Part shown: piece by piece, positions 18,953 through 28,572 of the stretch
Layout: every line of letters starts with the position of its first letter
Numbering within the stretch: the first letter of the stretch is position 1
Source: Prochlorococcus sp. AG-347-L21
Lineage (GTDB): Bacteria > Cyanobacteriota > Cyanobacteriia > PCC-6307 > Cyanobiaceae
DNA length: 54,408 bases
Assembly (NCBI GenBank): GCA_003278875.1
Contig: QCCQ01000001.1
Coordinates: 1-54,408 of the forward strand
Direction of reading: 5' to 3'
Program-made: the position numbers and the translations under genes
Notes under the pieces: model-generated
Seen by the model: only the letters and a program-made list of their open reading frames with translations
Told to the model about the DNA's origin: nothing
The model's database searches: none

Positions 18953-19685
18953 CTTTTTTATAAGCTCTCGTAGTTATAAGAATAGGATGAAATACTTCTA
19001 AAAAATTTGATTGAAGAGTCTCAAAAAACTTTTGAACAATTTGGCTGTCGTCAAGATGAAACGGATATTCATTATTGTCTCCTTTATAGAAATACCAATT
19101 GAATAAAGCTATAGAATTGCTATCCATAATCTCATTAAAAATAATAATTTGAGAAGCTGGATCTGCAAGATGTTCCAAAACATCAAGACAAACTATCGTA
19201 TCAAATTTCAATAGTTGTGTATCTTTAATGGTCTTGCAAAAAGTAATTTTTTTTTCGACTCCTAATTTCTTAGCCCTGTATTCAACAAAATTTCTATTTG
19301 TTTGATTAATATCTACAAAAAACACATGCTCAACTTTTGAAGACATAGCGTTAGCTAAGGCATGCGTGCCAATACCTCCTCCAAAATCCAAAACTAAATC
19401 TCTAGAAAATCTCTGCTGGAGTTTTAGAGTATCAGCGATATAGTCCTTACTTGTGATATGCCAAGCAGCTAAATCAGCTATATGCCTATCTCCTACAATC
19501 TCAGTATAAAAATCTGAAACATCACTCAAAGTATCTCCAGGATGTGAATTTGCCAAATTCATCTTTGCACTTGCAAGGAATCCATCTAAGTCAAATTCTC
19601 CAATAGATAAGTATTCCATTAAATGTGATTTCAAATTAAAAGCATTGTCTAAAAACTCTTTTACAATAAAGTTATTGTTTTTCAA
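18945..19685 (-). CDS. SAM-dependent methyltransferase (class I fold), substrate unknown
   Basis: The 246-residue protein has the SAM-binding motif [13 protein letters not shown], the acidic strand-2 end FFVDINQTN and motif IV/post-[13 protein letters not shown]. No motif gives the substrate. The start is TTG at 19685 by ORF extent. It is convergent with and overlaps rpmA by 8 nt, and is divergent from truB. Called as a methyltransferase with confidence, but without a role. Confidence 0.8.
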   Translation of the reverse strand: MKNNNFIVKEFLDNAFNLKSHLMEYLSIGEFDLDGFLASAKMNLANSHPGDTLSDVSDFYTEIVGDRHIADLAAWHITSKDYIADTLKLQQRFSRDLVLDFGGGIGTHALANAMSSKVEHVFFVDINQTNRNFVEYRAKKLGVEKKITFCKTIKDTQLLKFDTIVCLDVLEHLADPASQIIIFNEIMDSNSIALFNWYFYKGDNNEYPFHLDDSQIVQKFFETLQSNFLEVFHPILITTRAYKKVK

Positions 19686-19761
19686 TTTCTTACTCTAAAT
19701 TTCCGATACCAAAATCATAGGATGGTTATAAATCTTTCTCAAAGTATTCTTAATATTAAAA

Positions 19762-20679
19762 ATGGAAACTAAAGATGGATTCTTAGTAATTAATAAAGAT
19801 AAAGGATGTACCTCACATGATTGTGTTAAACAAATAAGGAAGTTACTAAATACAAAAAAGGTCGGTCACACAGGAACTCTTGACCCAGAAGTTATAGGGA
19901 CATTACCAATCGCTATAGGCAGTGCGACAAGATTTATTCAATATCTTCCTCAGGGTAAAACATATATAGGGCAAATTAAATTAGGGATAAGAACTAGCAC
20001 TGATGATATTCACGGGGAAATTATTAATCAAAAAAGTTGGCCTAAAATCAGTGATGAAAAATTAGATCAGTACTTAAATAGATTTAGAGGAATTATTAAA
20101 CAAATTCCGCCGAAAGTATCTAGTGTGCACGTTAATGGAGAGAGAGCTTATATAAAATCTTTAAGGAATGAAAATTTTGAATTACCACCAAGAAAAATAA
20201 AAATAGACGAACTTACTTTAATGAAATGGGATCAAATAAACGGAATCATAGAAATAAAAATCAAATGTTCAGCCGGAACATACATAAGAGCAATTGCAAG
20301 AGATTTAGGAGAAATTCTAAATTCAGAAGGTTGCCTTCTACAACTAAAAAGAATTTCAGCTTGTGGCTTTGATGAACAAAAATCGATAAAAATATCTGAT
20401 ATCGAAAAAGGTAAAAAAAACTCGAAAAATTTTATTATTCCAACAATTTCTGCTCTTAATCACATTTCATCATTTGTCTTATGTACCGAAGAACAAATTA
20501 ATTTTTGGCAAACAGGAAGAGCAATTAAAGTTGATATTAATTACTTCAAGGGAAGCAAGTCTTTTGACTATAAAAAACCCATAAAAGTAATAGATAAAAA
20601 ACAAACCCTACTTGGGATTGGTTTTTTAAATAAAGATCAGACTAATATAAATCCAAAATTGGTCCTCAATGCTAAATAA
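19762..20679 (+). CDS. truB: tRNA pseudouridine-55 synthase TruB
   Basis: Makes pseudouridine 55 in the T-loop of tRNAs. The 305-residue protein begins [17 protein letters not shown] and has the catalytic motif [19 protein letters not shown] with Asp41 as nucleophile. YIGQIKLG and the later [15 protein letters not shown] are also diagnostic. It ends 3 nt before the convergent SpoIID-like gene. Confidence 0.96.
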   Translation: METKDGFLVINKDKGCTSHDCVKQIRKLLNTKKVGHTGTLDPEVIGTLPIAIGSATRFIQYLPQGKTYIGQIKLGIRTSTDDIHGEIINQKSWPKISDEKLDQYLNRFRGIIKQIPPKVSSVHVNGERAYIKSLRNENFELPPRKIKIDELTLMKWDQINGIIEIKIKCSAGTYIRAIARDLGEILNSEGCLLQLKRISACGFDEQKSIKISDIEKGKKNSKNFIIPTISALNHISSFVLCTEEQINFWQTGRAIKVDINYFKGSKSFDYKKPIKVIDKKQTLLGIGFLNKDQTNINPKLVLNAK

Positions 20680-20682
20680 CTT

Positions 20683-21873
20683 CTACAGGTAATCTTTTCT
20701 AAAAGGTTTAATCTGCGCTCCCCTATAAAAATACTTTAATATTCTTTCAGCTTTTTGGCCTCTTGACGCCAGATATTTAGCACCCCATTGACTCATTCCT
20801 ACTCCATGGCCTGATCCCTGTCCAAAAACTATCAAACCTTTTGTTAGGGGACTATTGTTGTTAAATTCTTCTTTAAAAAATTTAAATCTCACAAAATTAC
20901 TGTTGAGTCCTAATCTTTTTCTTAAAGCTACCCCAGACATTTGATCAGAACCATAAGACCCAATAAGCTTTACATTTTTTACCCTCCCGGTACTAGTAAT
21001 ATCTAAAATCTCTATATTTTTTAAACCACCAATCTTGGGAAATAAATTTATTAATTCATTACTCGAAAATTTTTTTTGCCATCTAAATTTTGGATTATTT
21101 TTATCAAAATCTTTTACACTTGATAAATATGGATATTTATTCTTCCATACATCTTGACTATTTTCTGTCATTCCTCCTGAGCTGCTATGAAACAAAGCAT
21201 TAATTAATTTATTTTTATAAGTTAAAACCAAAGATCTTGTACTTTTAACGGCTCTGATAGTTTTATGAGTTCTTGACTCCAAGCCATTATAGACTTGATT
21301 TTTCTGGGTTGAATCTATATCAAATAAATTATTTCCCTTTTGCTTTAAAGCATAAGTTCTAGAGGCAATTGCTTGTGCCTTTAATGCTTCAATAGGCCAT
21401 TTTGTTGGCATCTCTGAACCTACTACACTACTTAAGTATTTTTCTATTCCTAAAACATTTACTACCAATATTTCAGAGTCAAGCACAAAGAGATTTAGCT
21501 TACCAGAAAATCTCTTCTGACCTACCCATATACCTCTACCATCAGAAGAACTAACTTGAAATTGCTGATTACTTTCTAAGTCATATTTTTTTTGTTTATT
21601 TTTATCAAAATATAAAATTTTACTATTTTTCTCATTTTTCAAAGTTAAGCCTTTTATTTTTTTGCTTGAAAAAAATTTCCCCTCTATGATTAAGGGAATT
21701 GATCTATCTGATCTGATCCTTAAATTGTTATTTTTTGATATCAAAACTCTAATTATTGGCTCCCTTGATGCAAAAACACTTTCATTCTGAAAAACACAAA
21801 TAAGTAAAATACTTATCAGGCAACATTTACTATATTTATTTTTAAATTTAAGTATCACTTTGTTTAAAAACAA
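20683..21873 (-). CDS. SpoIID/LytB domain protein, exported
   Basis: Cell-wall protein of the SpoIID/LytB (amidase enhancer) family; relatives act on or near peptidoglycan. The 396-residue protein has an N-terminal hydrophobic signal or anchor (about 17-30) and the SpoIID core: GIEKYLSSVVGSEMPTKWP, EALKAQAIASRTYAL, and C-terminal GQGSGHGVGMSQWGAKYLA. The start appears to be TTG at 21873, with a GTG five codons later as alternative. It is convergent with truB and divergent from rnz. Substrate specificity is not clear from sequence. Confidence 0.88.
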   Translation of the reverse strand: MFLNKVILKFKNKYSKCCLISILLICVFQNESVFASREPIIRVLISKNNNLRIRSDRSIPLIIEGKFFSSKKIKGLTLKNEKNSKILYFDKNKQKKYDLESNQQFQVSSSDGRGIWVGQKRFSGKLNLFVLDSEILVVNVLGIEKYLSSVVGSEMPTKWPIEALKAQAIASRTYALKQKGNNLFDIDSTQKNQVYNGLESRTHKTIRAVKSTRSLVLTYKNKLINALFHSSSGGMTENSQDVWKNKYPYLSSVKDFDKNNPKFRWQKKFSSNELINLFPKIGGLKNIEILDITSTGRVKNVKLIGSYGSDQMSGVALRKRLGLNSNFVRFKFFKEEFNNNSPLTKGLIVFGQGSGHGVGMSQWGAKYLASRGQKAERILKYFYRGAQIKPFRKDYL

Positions 21874-21946
21874 ATGCTTAATTTGCCTAAATTTGACTAA
21901 AAGTCTAAATTTAATCCAGATATAACAATAAAAATATCATAAATAA

Positions 21947-22885
21947 GTGAATATCACCTTCTTAGGAACAAGTTCAGGAGTCCCATCCTTAACGAGAAAT
22001 GTTTCTTCCCTAGCACTTAAATTATCACAGTCATCAGAAGTTTGGCTTTTTGATTGTGGAGAGGGAACGCAACATCAAATAATGAAAAGTAATATTAAAT
22101 CTTCACAAATCAAGAAAATATTCATTACACATATGCATGGTGATCATATTTATGGTTTGCCTGGACTTTTGGCTACCTTAGGTTTATCAGGCAATAGTAA
22201 TGGTATTGAAATTTACGGTCCTTCTGAGTTGCGAAGTTTTATAAATTCAGCACTTAAAAGTAGTTTTTGCAAATTGTCATTTCCATTGCATTTTGTGGAA
22301 GTTGAAAATTTTGCATCAAAAAATAAAATTCTATTTGAAAACAACAAAATAAAAGTAAATTGCGCTTGCCTAAAACATAAAATACCTGCTTATGGATATA
22401 GGGTGAGTGAAAAAGATAAGCCAGGTATATTTGATATCAAAAAAGCAGAATCTCTAAAAATAGCTCCTGGACCAATTTATTCAGAACTACAACAAGGTAA
22501 AAAAGTCATACTTGCGGATGGGAGGACATTTGATGGAAAAGAATTCTGTGGACCTCCTAGAGAGGGAGAAAGTTTTGTTTATTGCACAGATACAGTCTTT
22601 AGCGAATCAGCTGTTTCACTTTCGAAAAATGCCGATTTACTCGTACATGAATCAACATTTTCTCAGAAGGATGAGAGCATGGCCTACGAAAAATTACATT
22701 CCACAACAATCATGGCTGCCAAAACAGCATTATTATCTAATACAAAAAAATTAATTATTACTCATTTAAGTCCAAGATATACTAATAAAAACTCAATTAC
22801 ACCAAGCGATTTGCTTAAAGAGGCTCAAAAAGTTTTTCCAAATACTCACCTTGCCAAAGATTTTCTAACTGCAGAAATAAAATAA
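21947..22885 (+). CDS. rnz: Ribonuclease Z
   Basis: Metallo-beta-lactamase-fold endonuclease that trims tRNA 3' ends. The 312-residue protein has FLGTSSGVPSLTRN at the start, the zinc motif THMHGDHIYGLPGLL, a CLKHKIPAYGYRV exosite-side segment, CTDTVFSESA and the late LIITHLSPRY. The start is GTG at 21947, two codons before the conserved ITFLGTSSG. Length matches the short bacterial form. Confidence 0.95.
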   Translation: MNITFLGTSSGVPSLTRNVSSLALKLSQSSEVWLFDCGEGTQHQIMKSNIKSSQIKKIFITHMHGDHIYGLPGLLATLGLSGNSNGIEIYGPSELRSFINSALKSSFCKLSFPLHFVEVENFASKNKILFENNKIKVNCACLKHKIPAYGYRVSEKDKPGIFDIKKAESLKIAPGPIYSELQQGKKVILADGRTFDGKEFCGPPREGESFVYCTDTVFSESAVSLSKNADLLVHESTFSQKDESMAYEKLHSTTIMAAKTALLSNTKKLIITHLSPRYTNKNSITPSDLLKEAQKVFPNTHLAKDFLTAEIK

Positions 22886-22971
22886 ACTGCAACAGTTCGT
22901 TAGCAGGAGCGTTGTAAATGACCAACCCATGAAATAATAGTCTTAGGTTTTTCTATTTGATGTTGATCGAA

Positions 22972-23520
22972 ATGGTCTCTATTTTTTCATCACTACATAA
23001 GTCTTGTAAAAGACTATTTATTTTTCTTCCATTAATTATTGGTTTACTTATTAATCCAATCTCTGCAAACGCACTCTATCCTAGTGATCCTTCATCAGTG
23101 GACGTTCTAAAAGATGATCTTCATGGTGCCGACCTCCATAATACTGAATATGTTAAATATGATTTATCTAATCAAGATTTAGGAGAAGCTAATCTTCAAG
23201 GAGCATATATGAGTGTAACTACAGCAAAAAACTCTAGTTTTAAAGGAGCCAATATGACAGACCTTATTGCATATGCAACACGCTTCGATAATGCTGACTT
23301 TACTGATGCAAATCTTACTAATGGTGAACTAATGAAAAGTGTTTTTGATGGAGCAATTATTGATGGAGCAGACTTTACTGATGCAAATCTTGATCTTTCT
23401 CAAAGAAAATCATTATGTGAAAGAGCTAGTGGAACTAACTCACAAACTGGGGTTAATACAATTGATAGTCTCGAATGCACCGGATTAAAAGGTTACATGC
23501 CTCCAAAGCCAAAAGCATAA
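22972..23520 (+). CDS. Exported pentapeptide-repeat protein
   Basis: After a signal peptide ending near NPISANA, the mature part carries consecutive A(D/N)LxX-type repeats, such as ADLHN, ANLQGAYM, ANMTDLIAY, ADFTDANLTNGEL and ADFTDANLDL, which build a right-handed beta-helix. The C-terminal tail has two Cys (SLCERA, LECTG). By the signal peptide it probably resides in the thylakoid lumen or periplasm; similar lumenal pentapeptide proteins are known in cyanobacteria, role unclear. I take the ATG at 22972; upstream TTG or ATG at 22957 or 22960 would add up to 5 residues. A strong terminator follows. Confidence 0.82.
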   Translation: MVSIFSSLHKSCKRLFIFLPLIIGLLINPISANALYPSDPSSVDVLKDDLHGADLHNTEYVKYDLSNQDLGEANLQGAYMSVTTAKNSSFKGANMTDLIAYATRFDNADFTDANLTNGELMKSVFDGAIIDGADFTDANLDLSQRKSLCERASGTNSQTGVNTIDSLECTGLKGYMPPKPKA

Positions 23521-23529
23521 TATTTAAAG

Positions 23530-23898
23530 CTAGCTAACTTCAGAAGGGAAGATATTGCCAGGCTCTTTCGAGCCTGGTTTTTTGCTGTACCACCATTCTT
23601 GTATATTAGAAGAAAATTTCTTTGAAAAAAGAGTTATAACTGTCTCAACGGGTTTTGATCCAGGTTCCAAAATCTGCACTGAGTAAGATGGGCATTTTCT
23701 AGAAGCCATATCAGCGACGAACCTTGTCCCTATTCTTCTCCAACTAGGCTCCTTACTTCTCCAAGCAATCCTTGAACAGGGCCAAGGTAACTCTTCCCTA
23801 TCATAAAGTCTGCAACAGGGGCCAATTACTTTGTAACTGTACTGACCTCCATAACTTGATTGAACGCTGCCAGTCTTGAAAAATTCAAATTTATCCAT
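23530..23898 (-). CDS. Conserved hypothetical protein with Cys pairs
   Basis: The 122-residue protein starts MDKFEFFKTGSVQSSYGG and contains GPCCRLYDREELPWPCSR and SRKCPSYSVQILEPG, four or more Cys in all. No membrane segment is seen, and I do not recognise the family. Start ATG at 23898. Its codons for KKPGSKEPGN near the end are also the terminator hairpin of the opposite gene. It lies downstream of petF, beyond the petF terminator. Confidence 0.75.
   Translation of the reverse strand: MDKFEFFKTGSVQSSYGGQYSYKVIGPCCRLYDREELPWPCSRIAWRSKEPSWRRIGTRFVADMASRKCPSYSVQILEPGSKPVETVITLFSKKFSSNIQEWWYSKKPGSKEPGNIFPSEVS
23558..23583 (+). terminator. Intrinsic terminator of the pentapeptide-repeat gene
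   Basis: Perfect 8-bp stem CCAGGCTC / GAGCCTGG with a TTTC loop, followed by six T. It lies 37 nt after the stop of the pentapeptide gene and inside the last codons of the convergent gene at 23530. Confidence 0.92.
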
Positions 23899-23902
23899 TT
23901 AC

Positions 23903-23930
23903 AAAAAAAGCCACCTTCATAGAGGGTGGC
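23903..23930 (-). terminator. Intrinsic terminator of petF
   Basis: Read on the minus strand: stem GCCACC / GGTGGC with a 9-nt loop, then seven T. It is 46 nt after the petF stop, just upstream of the next minus-strand gene. Confidence 0.88.
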
Positions 23931-23975
23931 AGAGAAATAATAAATAATCAACTTAGAAAAGTTAAATTTTTATAA

Positions 23976-24275
23976 TTAGTACAATTCTTCCTCAGCATGA
24001 GTTGTAATTGTAACGTCAGATGTTGGATAAGCAACACACGTAAGAACAAAACCAGCTTCTAGTTGGTCGTCATCCAAGAAACTTTGATCAGACTGATCAA
24101 CACTACCTGATGTAACTTTTCCAGCACATGTTGAACATGCTCCAGCTCTGCAGGAATAAGGAAGGTCGATACCTTGTTCTTCAGCCGCATCGAGGATGTA
24201 TTGGTCATCAGGTACTTCAATAGTTGAATTGAGACCTTCACCTTCGCTGATGAGAGTAACTTTGTAAGAAGCCAT
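23976..24275 (-). CDS. petF: [2Fe-2S] ferredoxin, plant type
   Basis: Soluble electron carrier accepting electrons from photosystem I and passing them to FNR and other reductases. The 99-residue protein has cluster ligands Cys42, Cys47, Cys50 ([10 protein letters not shown]) and Cys80 (FVLTC), the standard CX4CX2CX29C spacing, and the acidic surface of photosynthetic ferredoxins with the EEELY end. It has its own terminator, and 134 nt separates it from prmA upstream, so it is probably monocistronic. Confidence 0.97.
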   Translation of the reverse strand: MASYKVTLISEGEGLNSTIEVPDDQYILDAAEEQGIDLPYSCRAGACSTCAGKVTSGSVDQSDQSFLDDDQLEAGFVLTCVAYPTSDVTITTHAEEELY

Positions 24276-24324
24276 TTAAATAAAAAATTGTTGGTAATTA
24301 ATACCTATCAAATACATTTTTAAC

Positions 24325-24339
24325 ATCGATTAGGTCGAT
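24325..24339. promoter_or_regulatory. Inverted repeat upstream of petF
   Basis: ATCGA-TTAGG-TCGAT, a perfect 5-bp inverted repeat with a 5-nt centre, 50 nt upstream of the petF start. It could be an operator or a small leader hairpin; no protein can be named. Confidence 0.35.
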
Positions 24340-24409
24340 ATGTGAGAATTTGAAGTAAAAAATGACACAATAAAATGTATGAAAGAGTATCTATAAGAAA
24401 AACTTATAC

Positions 24410-25321
24410 TTAGGTTGGATCGCTGGCTTTTTGCGCAGAAATGCATGCCCAATCTTTTCTAGTTGTTACATCCAATAATTTCAAGTCATTCTTAATTAAT
24501 ATTTTTATAATTTCATCCTTTTGAGAATTCAGAATTCCACTGAAAATGACTTCCCCATTGTTTCTCAAGCACTTATAAATATTTGGAATCATTCCTTTTA
24601 TTACTTCGGCAAGAATATTGCATAAAACAAAATCAAATTGTGTGAGTTGATTTTTTAAATTTACCTCATTAAAAGATCCCAAATATGTTTTTAAATTGTT
24701 TAAATCACCGAAATTTAGTTGGAAATTAGATTTTGTTGAATTTATAGCTAAATAATCATTATCCACTGCATAAACCTCTTTAGCGCCAAGTAATCTTGCG
24801 GCGACACTCAAAATCCCGCTACCACTCCCAATATCTAATATCTTTTTATCAGAAAAGAAAATATTCTCCATTTTTTCCAAGCAAAGATAAGTCGAAGGGT
24901 GACTTCCTGTACCAAAGGCTGCTCCAGGATCAATTTTTATGATTTTTTTATCTTTAAACTTTTCATTTAGATTTATCCAACAAGGCAATATTAAAAGATG
25001 ATTTCCTACTAATTCAGGTGCCCAATATTTCTTCCAGCTTGTCAACCAATCCTCCTCTTCAATAATACTCCAATCAAAAAATTGATTCTTAGGGACATTA
25101 ATATTTAGAAGTTTGCTAATTATTTTTTCAAAATCACACCTAGAACTCTCCCCCCAATCATCGACTGGAAGCCAAATATTCACCTCTTTTTTATTTTCAT
25201 TTTTAATTAAATATTCAAATGAAAAACTAAATATTCCCAGCTCGTTTAATTTCCAAATAATCATTTCTTCTGAATCACTTTCTATAAGAAAAGTTAGTTT
25301 ATACCAATCTTTAGTTTCCAT
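24410..25321 (-). CDS. prmA: Ribosomal protein L11 methyltransferase
   Basis: Trimethylates L11 using SAM. The 303-residue protein has the family signature [15 protein letters not shown], the SAM motif [25 protein letters not shown] and the catalytic-loop NILAEV. The N-terminal alpha/beta L11-binding domain is present but weakly conserved. It lies 18 nt downstream of serA on the same strand, the order seen in related genomes. Confidence 0.95.
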   Translation of the reverse strand: METKDWYKLTFLIESDSEEMIIWKLNELGIFSFSFEYLIKNENKKEVNIWLPVDDWGESSRCDFEKIISKLLNINVPKNQFFDWSIIEEEDWLTSWKKYWAPELVGNHLLILPCWINLNEKFKDKKIIKIDPGAAFGTGSHPSTYLCLEKMENIFFSDKKILDIGSGSGILSVAARLLGAKEVYAVDNDYLAINSTKSNFQLNFGDLNNLKTYLGSFNEVNLKNQLTQFDFVLCNILAEVIKGMIPNIYKCLRNNGEVIFSGILNSQKDEIIKILIKNDLKLLDVTTRKDWACISAQKASDPT

Positions 25322-25339
25322 TAATTAGGACAAGCCTCT

Positions 25340-26926
25340 TTATAAAGTAACTGGATTAGCATTGGTAATTCCCTCTACCTCAAGAATGGTATCAAGCAAC
25401 TTATTAGGTATTGGATCATCAATACTTAGAACCATAACAGCTTCCCCTCTAACAATTTTGCGCCCAACTTGCATTGAGGCAATATTTACATTGTTGCTAC
25501 CTAATAAGGACCCTAGCTTACCAATAATACCTGGCATATCTCTGTGCCTAGTAACTAACATATATCTGCTTGGCGATACGTTAACTGGGTACTGATCAAT
25601 ACTAATAATTCTTAATTCCCCATCAGCAAAAATGCTTCCCGCTACGCTGTGGTCGCCATTATCTCCATAAGTAGTCAACTGAAGCGACCCACTAGCAAAT
25701 TCAGGTCTTGCCTCATCTTTATTCTCGACTACAGAAATACCTCTTGAATCTGCTTCAAGCGAAGCATTCACATAATTAATCCTATCTCCCAAAGCTTTAC
25801 TTAGAAGACCTTTTAGACTAGCTATTATTAATGGCTGAGAAGGATGTTGAACAAATTCCCCTTGAAGCTTTACTTCAAGTTTCTGTATCTGTCCACCTGA
25901 AAGCTGGCTTATAAGCAGACCCATTGTTTCAGCCAACTGCAAATGAGGTTTTAGACTATCCATAATATCAGGGCTCAAACCTGGTATATTAACTGCGGTT
26001 CTCGCAGATAAGCCAAGCAAGACATCTCGGATTTGTTCTGCAACATCAACAGCTACATTTTCTTGTGCTTCCCTAGTAGATGCTCCTAAGTGAGGGGTAA
26101 GAATAAGATTCTTTTCAACCTTCAAAAGTGGTGAATTAGGTTCCAAAGGTTCTTTTGAAAAGACATCTATTGCAGCTCCTCCAATCAATGATTTATTTAG
26201 AGCTTCTGCTAATGCTTCTTCGTCAATCAGGCCTCCTCGCGCACAATTAATTAATTTTGCGCTACTTTTCATACTTTTAAGCACCTCTATGTTTACTAAA
26301 TTTTCTGTCTCTGGTGTGCGAGGTAAATGCAAAGTTACATAATCGGATTGTTGGAATAAATCTTCTAGATCAGATAGTTTAACTTGGATTTGTTGAGCTC
26401 TTTCAGTTGAAACAAAGGGATCATATCCGCAAACTTCCATTCCTAATGCATTAGCAACTTTCGCTACATGAGCGCCAATTTTCCCTAAACCTACTACTCC
26501 TAATTTTTTCTTATAAAGCTCATTCCCAACGAATTTCTTTCTCTCCCATTTACCTAGCAAAGTACTACTATTAGCAATTGGAATATGTCTAGATAAGGCC
26601 AGCATCATAGCTATAGTATGTTCAGCCGCAGCTATTGTGTTACCCCCTGGAGAATTAACAACAAGGACTCCTTTTTGCGTAGCAGCCTTAACATCTACAT
26701 TATCGACTCCAACTCCTGCTCTCCCAATTATTCTCAGTTTACTTGAAGAGTTAATAATCTCTTCAGTCACCTGAGTACCAGAGCGAATCATTAAAGCATC
26801 ATAATCTTTAATAATGGAAGCTAACTCAGATTCTGAGATTCCTATTTTTTGATCAACCTGAGCTACTTGTGAAAGAATATCGATTCCTGTTTGATCAATT
26901 GGATCTGTAATGAGAACTTTTGTCAT
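25340..26926 (-). CDS. serA: D-3-phosphoglycerate dehydrogenase
   Basis: First step of serine synthesis, oxidising 3-phosphoglycerate with NAD. The 528-residue protein is the long form: catalytic and NAD-binding domains (GVVGLGKIGAHVAKVA; CARGGLIDEEAL; HLGASTREAQENVAVDV with the catalytic His), an intervening substrate-binding (ASB) domain, and a C-terminal ACT domain (VTRHRDMPGIIGKLGSLLG) likely to sense serine. ATG start at 26926. prmA follows closely. Confidence 0.97.
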   Translation of the reverse strand: MTKVLITDPIDQTGIDILSQVAQVDQKIGISESELASIIKDYDALMIRSGTQVTEEIINSSSKLRIIGRAGVGVDNVDVKAATQKGVLVVNSPGGNTIAAAEHTIAMMLALSRHIPIANSSTLLGKWERKKFVGNELYKKKLGVVGLGKIGAHVAKVANALGMEVCGYDPFVSTERAQQIQVKLSDLEDLFQQSDYVTLHLPRTPETENLVNIEVLKSMKSSAKLINCARGGLIDEEALAEALNKSLIGGAAIDVFSKEPLEPNSPLLKVEKNLILTPHLGASTREAQENVAVDVAEQIRDVLLGLSARTAVNIPGLSPDIMDSLKPHLQLAETMGLLISQLSGGQIQKLEVKLQGEFVQHPSQPLIIASLKGLLSKALGDRINYVNASLEADSRGISVVENKDEARPEFASGSLQLTTYGDNGDHSVAGSIFADGELRIISIDQYPVNVSPSRYMLVTRHRDMPGIIGKLGSLLGSNNVNIASMQVGRKIVRGEAVMVLSIDDPIPNKLLDTILEVEGITNANPVTL

Positions 26927-27025
26927 TTAAGATTGGTTCTTTAATCTTTTACTTTAACTTAATCTATAGTGTATGTATCTTAATTTATTAATTTGAATAA
27001 CACACAAACATTTGAGGATTGAAAT

Positions 27026-27592
27026 TTGACTAAAAGTATTGTGATATTTGAAGACATTGATAAATGTATCCAGCTATTTGATGTTTTCAAAGAAAAATCA
27101 GTAATGCTCTCTGAAGCTATTTTGATCCCACCAATAAGTGAGAAAATATCATCAGACGAAACAGAATTACTCAATGCGAAAGCAAATATCTTATTCAAAT
27201 CTCAAAATTTTGAAGATATAAGAATCTTAAATCCTAAACTTGATAGAAAGATCAGACAACAAGATATGAGTAGATGGCTAATGCCATTTGGGTTTATAGC
27301 TGGAATAGCTTTTTCTAATATGACAAATTTATCTACCTTCAGCTTTCTTGGTTTAAATAACATCGGGGAATCATTAATTGGGGGTCTTTTAGGAATGGGT
27401 TCAGGATATTTAGGAAGCATTGTTTCTTCTGCAAGTATCAACATCAATAGAAATAAAGAGTTAAGATCGATCATTAATTTTAATAAAGAGGGTAAATGGC
27501 TTGTTCTACTTGAAAATCAAATTGGAGCTGAATTACCATGGGCTTTGATAAAACAATCAGAAGCAAAAGATATAATTTTTTTAGAAGGCTAA
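27026..27592 (+). CDS. Conserved cyanobacterial protein with a glycine-rich hydrophobic hairpin
   Basis: A soluble N-terminal part (MTKSIVIFEDIDKCIQLF) is followed by two hydrophobic stretches around residues 88-100 and 110-140, the second being glycine-rich (GESLIGGLLGMGSGYLG). A short C-terminal domain ends LPWALIKQSEAKDIIFLEG. I do not recognise a function. The start is TTG at 27026. It abuts the S4-domain gene with no spacer, so the two are probably co-translated, and is divergent from serA. Confidence 0.72.
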   Translation: MTKSIVIFEDIDKCIQLFDVFKEKSVMLSEAILIPPISEKISSDETELLNAKANILFKSQNFEDIRILNPKLDRKIRQQDMSRWLMPFGFIAGIAFSNMTNLSTFSFLGLNNIGESLIGGLLGMGSGYLGSIVSSASININRNKELRSIINFNKEGKWLVLLENQIGAELPWALIKQSEAKDIIFLEG

Positions 27593-28384
27593 ATGATTGA
27601 CTTAAAAGAGATCTTAATAAATTCAAACCACAAAAAAGAAACTGAGGAATTAATAAATATTGCTAACTTAGCCTACAAACACTGGGAAACTTATTGGACT
27701 GGGTTTAATTCAACTTATGTTTGCGAAGAGATTTTAAAAGATTTTGAAAATTTAAATGATTTCAAATTTTTTATTTATGGAGGATTCTCCTCTTCTCAAA
27801 GATCTAGGATAGCTTGCTTTAGAGGAGATAATATTCCTGAAGAGGATGCTCTAAAAAGTAATTTTCCAGCTCAAGGAATAAAAATTAATGGAAATTTTTT
27901 ATTTGATAATGCTACACAAGACGACTTTAGATCCCTCTTAATTGAAAATGGGGTTAATCAAATAAAAGTTGGAGATATATGGACTATTGGTGATAGGGGA
28001 GCACAAGGGATAATTGATAATTCAAATATTAAGCATCTAGATGATAAGATTTTTTATTTAAGAGACGTAAAAGTAAAAGTTAATGTAGTAGGTATAGATG
28101 AATTACAAATACCTTCTGGAAGATCAAAAAAACTTGTCAATACAGTAGAAGCTTCAACAAGATTAGATGCTATAGCTTCAGCTGGCTTTAGGGTATCACG
28201 AACCAAAATCATTGAAAGGATAGAAAATGGAATGCTCAGATTAAATGGAAGCAAAGTTAATAAGCCAACAATTAATCTTAAAATTGGCGACAAACTAGAA
28301 CTTGAAAATAAAGGATTTATCGAAATTCTAAACTTAGAAATAACCAAAAGAGAACGATGGAAAGTTAAATTACTTAGAAAATGA
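27593..28384 (+). CDS. S4-domain RNA-binding protein (cyanobacterial photosystem II S4 / YlmH type)
   Basis: The 263-residue protein has an N-terminal YlmH-like region (YGGFSSSQRSRIACF; VGDIWTIGDRGAQGI) and a C-terminal S4 domain (RLDAIASAGFRVSRTKIIE, ENGMLRLNGSKVNKPT). In cyanobacteria and plastids this family is annotated as a photosystem II S4-domain protein; its exact role is not settled, and YlmH of other bacteria acts on stalled ribosomes. ATG is directly after the upstream TAA. The tRNA-Val gene follows 49 nt later. Confidence 0.85.
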   Translation: MIDLKEILINSNHKKETEELINIANLAYKHWETYWTGFNSTYVCEEILKDFENLNDFKFFIYGGFSSSQRSRIACFRGDNIPEEDALKSNFPAQGIKINGNFLFDNATQDDFRSLLIENGVNQIKVGDIWTIGDRGAQGIIDNSNIKHLDDKIFYLRDVKVKVNVVGIDELQIPSGRSKKLVNTVEASTRLDAIASAGFRVSRTKIIERIENGMLRLNGSKVNKPTINLKIGDKLELENKGFIEILNLEITKRERWKVKLLRK

Positions 28385-28433
28385 AACGCAACCTGCTATT
28401 TTCTTATAAGGGGGATTAAAAATTCCTCAATTG

Positions 28434-28505
28434 GGGCGATTAGCTCAGTGGTAGAGCACTACCTCGACACGGTAGTGGCCACTGGTTCGAATCCAGTATC
28501 GCCCA
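28434..28505 (+). tRNA. tRNA-Val (GAC)
   Basis: Full 72-nt cloverleaf: acceptor GGGCGAT / ATCGCCC, D stem GCTC / GAGC, anticodon stem CTACC / GGTAG, T stem ACTGG / CCAGT with loop TTCGAAT, discriminator A, no encoded CCA. The anticodon GAC is at 28466-28468. The base before it, position 33 (28465), is C where nearly all tRNAs have U. Confidence 0.95.
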
Positions 28506-28572
28506 TTAAAACTTGTGACGACCTAGGTTATATCCACAGAAAATAATTTCATTTTTTAGATTGTTAAAAAAG

